From positions 1 through 23,814 of IMG/VR virus record IMGVR_UViG_3300025645_000448: a DNA stretch of 23,814 nucleotides; one strand, written 5' to 3'. The notes beneath the pieces are model-generated. The model saw only the letters and a list, made by a program, of their open reading frames with translations. It searched no databases and had not been told where the DNA came from. Source of the DNA: a virus. The position numbers and the translations under genes were made by a program. Of this stretch, positions 22,729 through 23,814 are shown piece after piece (the first letter of the stretch is position 1; each line of letters opens with the position of its first letter).

Positions 22729-23038
22729 GTTTTGAAATCCTTTCTCCGTTAGAACTAGCCATCACAAGTATTCTTTCTAGTTCTCTATTGTTTTTTTCCA
22801 AACGATCAGGAGACATTATTCCTGATAACACAGTAGTCTTTTGTGCGTTTAGATCAATAGCGTTTTCTTGTGCGTCTGTCCGTTTATCCAAGTCTCTTAG
22901 TCTAGATTCGTAATCAGATTTAATATCATTTAGCTGCTCTATGACAGAAGATAACTTTTGTTTGACTATAGTAGCTGCTGACACTATTGATATAAGCATA
23001 CCACCTATAGTCATTATTAACCTTGCATCTATCTCCAC
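22688..23038 (-). CDS. membrane-anchored coiled-coil protein
   Basis: 116 residues from a GTG start at 23036-23038. An ATG at 23014 with AAGG six bases before it may be the true start, giving 108 residues. One TM segment (about 7-25, LIMTIGGMLISIVSAATIV) is followed by a charged coiled coil (VIEQLNDIKSDYESRLRDL and onwards). This N-in, single-TM plus coiled-coil layout is shared by inner-membrane spanins and by several phage accessory lysis proteins. The next gene encodes an exported protein and overlaps it, as spanin pairs do, but that partner is not a lipoprotein. Function uncertain. Confidence 0.6.
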   Translation of the reverse strand: MEIDARLIMTIGGMLISIVSAATIVKQKLSSVIEQLNDIKSDYESRLRDLDKRTDAQENAIDLNAQKTTVLSGIMSPDRLEKNNRELERILVMASSNGERISKLEKMHNGKHPPIT

Positions 23039-23043
23039 TTCGG

Positions 23044-23409
23044 TTACTCTACTTCAACCCAGCCTTTAGAATTGTCGGCCTGATATACATCTTCATCCCA
23101 CTGGTACATTTTGTCATCGTCTGGGTGTGCAACAGGTGGTTGCCAGTCATCATTAGAGTCTAATGACCATGATCCAAAAGGTTGTGGTGCAATGAATTTG
23201 TCTTTGTCAGCATCGTATGTAAATCCAATGCCAGCATATTGCTTTCGGATGTTGTTATTGTAGCTGGTCTTTACCCAATCATCTGCGTGGACGTTAGCCT
23301 GTAGCCAATCGATACACGCTTGCTCACCGTCATTGGTTTCCATGTCATTGTCCATCACTAAGACTTGAACAACAATGTTATCTGAATTTACTTGAGCGTA
23401 GTGTGCCAT
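23044..23409 (-). CDS. tail/virion-associated protein conserved in marine phages
   Basis: 121 residues. The pattern MAHYAQVNSDNIVVQVLVMD, VKTSYNNNIRKQYAGIGFTY, APQPFGSWSLDSNDDWQPP, and DDDKMYQWDED closely follows a small protein common in cyanophages and other marine phages ('TSYN.NIRK.YAGIGYTYD...FIPP.P..SW.L......W..P...P.D...Y.WDE'). It is regularly found among tail or fibre genes and is thought to be a virion component; its exact role is unknown. It begins at a TAATG junction with the Cys-rich gene. Confidence 0.75.
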   Translation of the reverse strand: MAHYAQVNSDNIVVQVLVMDNDMETNDGEQACIDWLQANVHADDWVKTSYNNNIRKQYAGIGFTYDADKDKFIAPQPFGSWSLDSNDDWQPPVAHPDDDKMYQWDEDVYQADNSKGWVEVE

Positions 23410-23642
23410 TATTTAATCACCTTTAGTTCTGGCTCCAGTATTTCTGGAGGTTGTGGGTTTTGTTTTTGAGTTTTACCTTTAATGAAAGCATCGCACTTTC
23501 CCCATTCCATCATTGAGGGAAAAATACTTATGATCTGACCTTGGATTGTTACAATCGGAACAGGAGGGTTTGCCATGCAAAGGACTTCTCCTTCCGCCTG
23601 ACTCTCCATTGAATGACTGCACGTACCGCAACTTTTTTTCAT
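23409..23642 (-). CDS. small Cys-rich protein, probable metal-binding
   Basis: 77 residues with CGTC (C5, C8), a third Cys at about 22 in LCMANPPVP and a fourth at about 50 in WGKCDAF. The spacing suggests a small four-Cys zinc site, and the 'C..C........C..NPP........FP.M....C..F' pattern is seen in small proteins scattered through phage tail modules. It lies 8 bases after the glycine-rich protein stop with an AGGA ribosome binding site in that gap. Function unknown. Confidence 0.65.
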   Translation of the reverse strand: MKKSCGTCSHSMESQAEGEVLCMANPPVPIVTIQGQIISIFPSMMEWGKCDAFIKGKTQKQNPQPPEILEPELKVIK

Positions 23643-23650
23643 ATTAATTC

Positions 23651-23814
23651 CTATTTATATTTGTATCTAATGATTACAACACCTGAACCGCCTGCGTCAC
23701 CATTTCCGCCAGCACCATTTCCACCGCCTCCGCCACCGCCAGTATTCGCTGTTCCAGCGGAAGAACTAGAAACCTCTCCTTGTCCACCGCCACCGTTTCC
23801 ACCTGCGCCTCCTG
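23651..23814 (-). CDS. C-terminus of a glycine-rich tail fibre/structural protein (partial)
   Basis: The window ends inside this gene; 53 codons plus a TAG (23651-23653) are visible. The translation is Gly-rich (GGAGGNGGGGQGE; TGGGGGGGNGAGGNGDAGG) and ends GGSGVVIIRYKYK. This Gly-rich run followed by 'GGSGvViiRY' is the standard C-terminal end of many phage and environmental glycine-rich surface or tail proteins. The fibre N-terminus must lie beyond the right edge. Followed by the small Cys-rich gene. Confidence 0.75.
   Translation of the reverse strand, partial: GGAGGNGGGGQGEVSSSSAGTANTGGGGGGGNGAGGNGDAGGSGVVIIRYKYK

Overview
The window is a segment of an AT-rich, tailed double-stranded DNA phage genome, most likely a marine podovirus-type phage of an alphaproteobacterium. 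It has a T7-like replication module (primase-helicase, family A DNA polymerase, a gp2.5-like ssDNA-binding protein), a cobalamin-dependent class II ribonucleotide reductase, a holin like those of alphaproteobacterial gene transfer agents, and a capsid protein of the SU10/DUF5309 type. The gene mix recalls HMO-2011-type phages of SAR116 and roseobacters. That placement comes from remembered family resemblance, not from a search. No tRNA, CRISPR, insertion sequence or integrase was seen. RNA polymerase, terminase and portal are not in the window.

Left arm (about 1-7182, plus strand): primase-helicase, DNA polymerase, SSB, a GIY-YIG endonuclease, a Cas4-like Fe-S exonuclease, a 62-residue acidic protein, class II RNR and a small membrane protein. 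Together these open and copy DNA, process it and supply deoxynucleotides. The primase-helicase, SSB and exonuclease all end in an acidic tail with a terminal Phe, the feature that docks T7 gp4 and gp2.5 on their polymerase.

Right arm (23814 down to 7172, minus strand), in transcription order: the end of a glycine-rich tail or fibre protein, small Cys-rich and tail-associated proteins, a membrane coiled-coil protein and an exported protein, a tail-collar fibre protein preceded by a near-consensus sigma70 promoter, a small acidic protein, scaffold, major capsid protein, a terminator hairpin, a 100-residue protein, tail adaptor, a 48-residue protein, tail nozzle-like protein, a small tail protein, a GNAT-like protein, five internal/ejection-type proteins, a lysozyme with a proline-rich N-terminus, a 3-TM holin, a Gly/Asp-rich protein, and four very small proteins. 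Three of those last four (33, 49 and 50 residues) fill the stretch 7172-7564, which would otherwise look empty.

The arms converge: the last plus-strand and last minus-strand genes overlap by 11 bases near 7172-7182. Packing is extreme. Twelve gene starts sit in a TAATG stop/start junction, pointing to translational coupling along both units. The regulatory sites I could identify are one strong promoter (22354-22382), one terminator-like hairpin after the capsid gene (19633-19658), one possible internal promoter inside the helicase gene (1331-1359), and a perfect 12-base inverted repeat near the convergence point (7035-7072).
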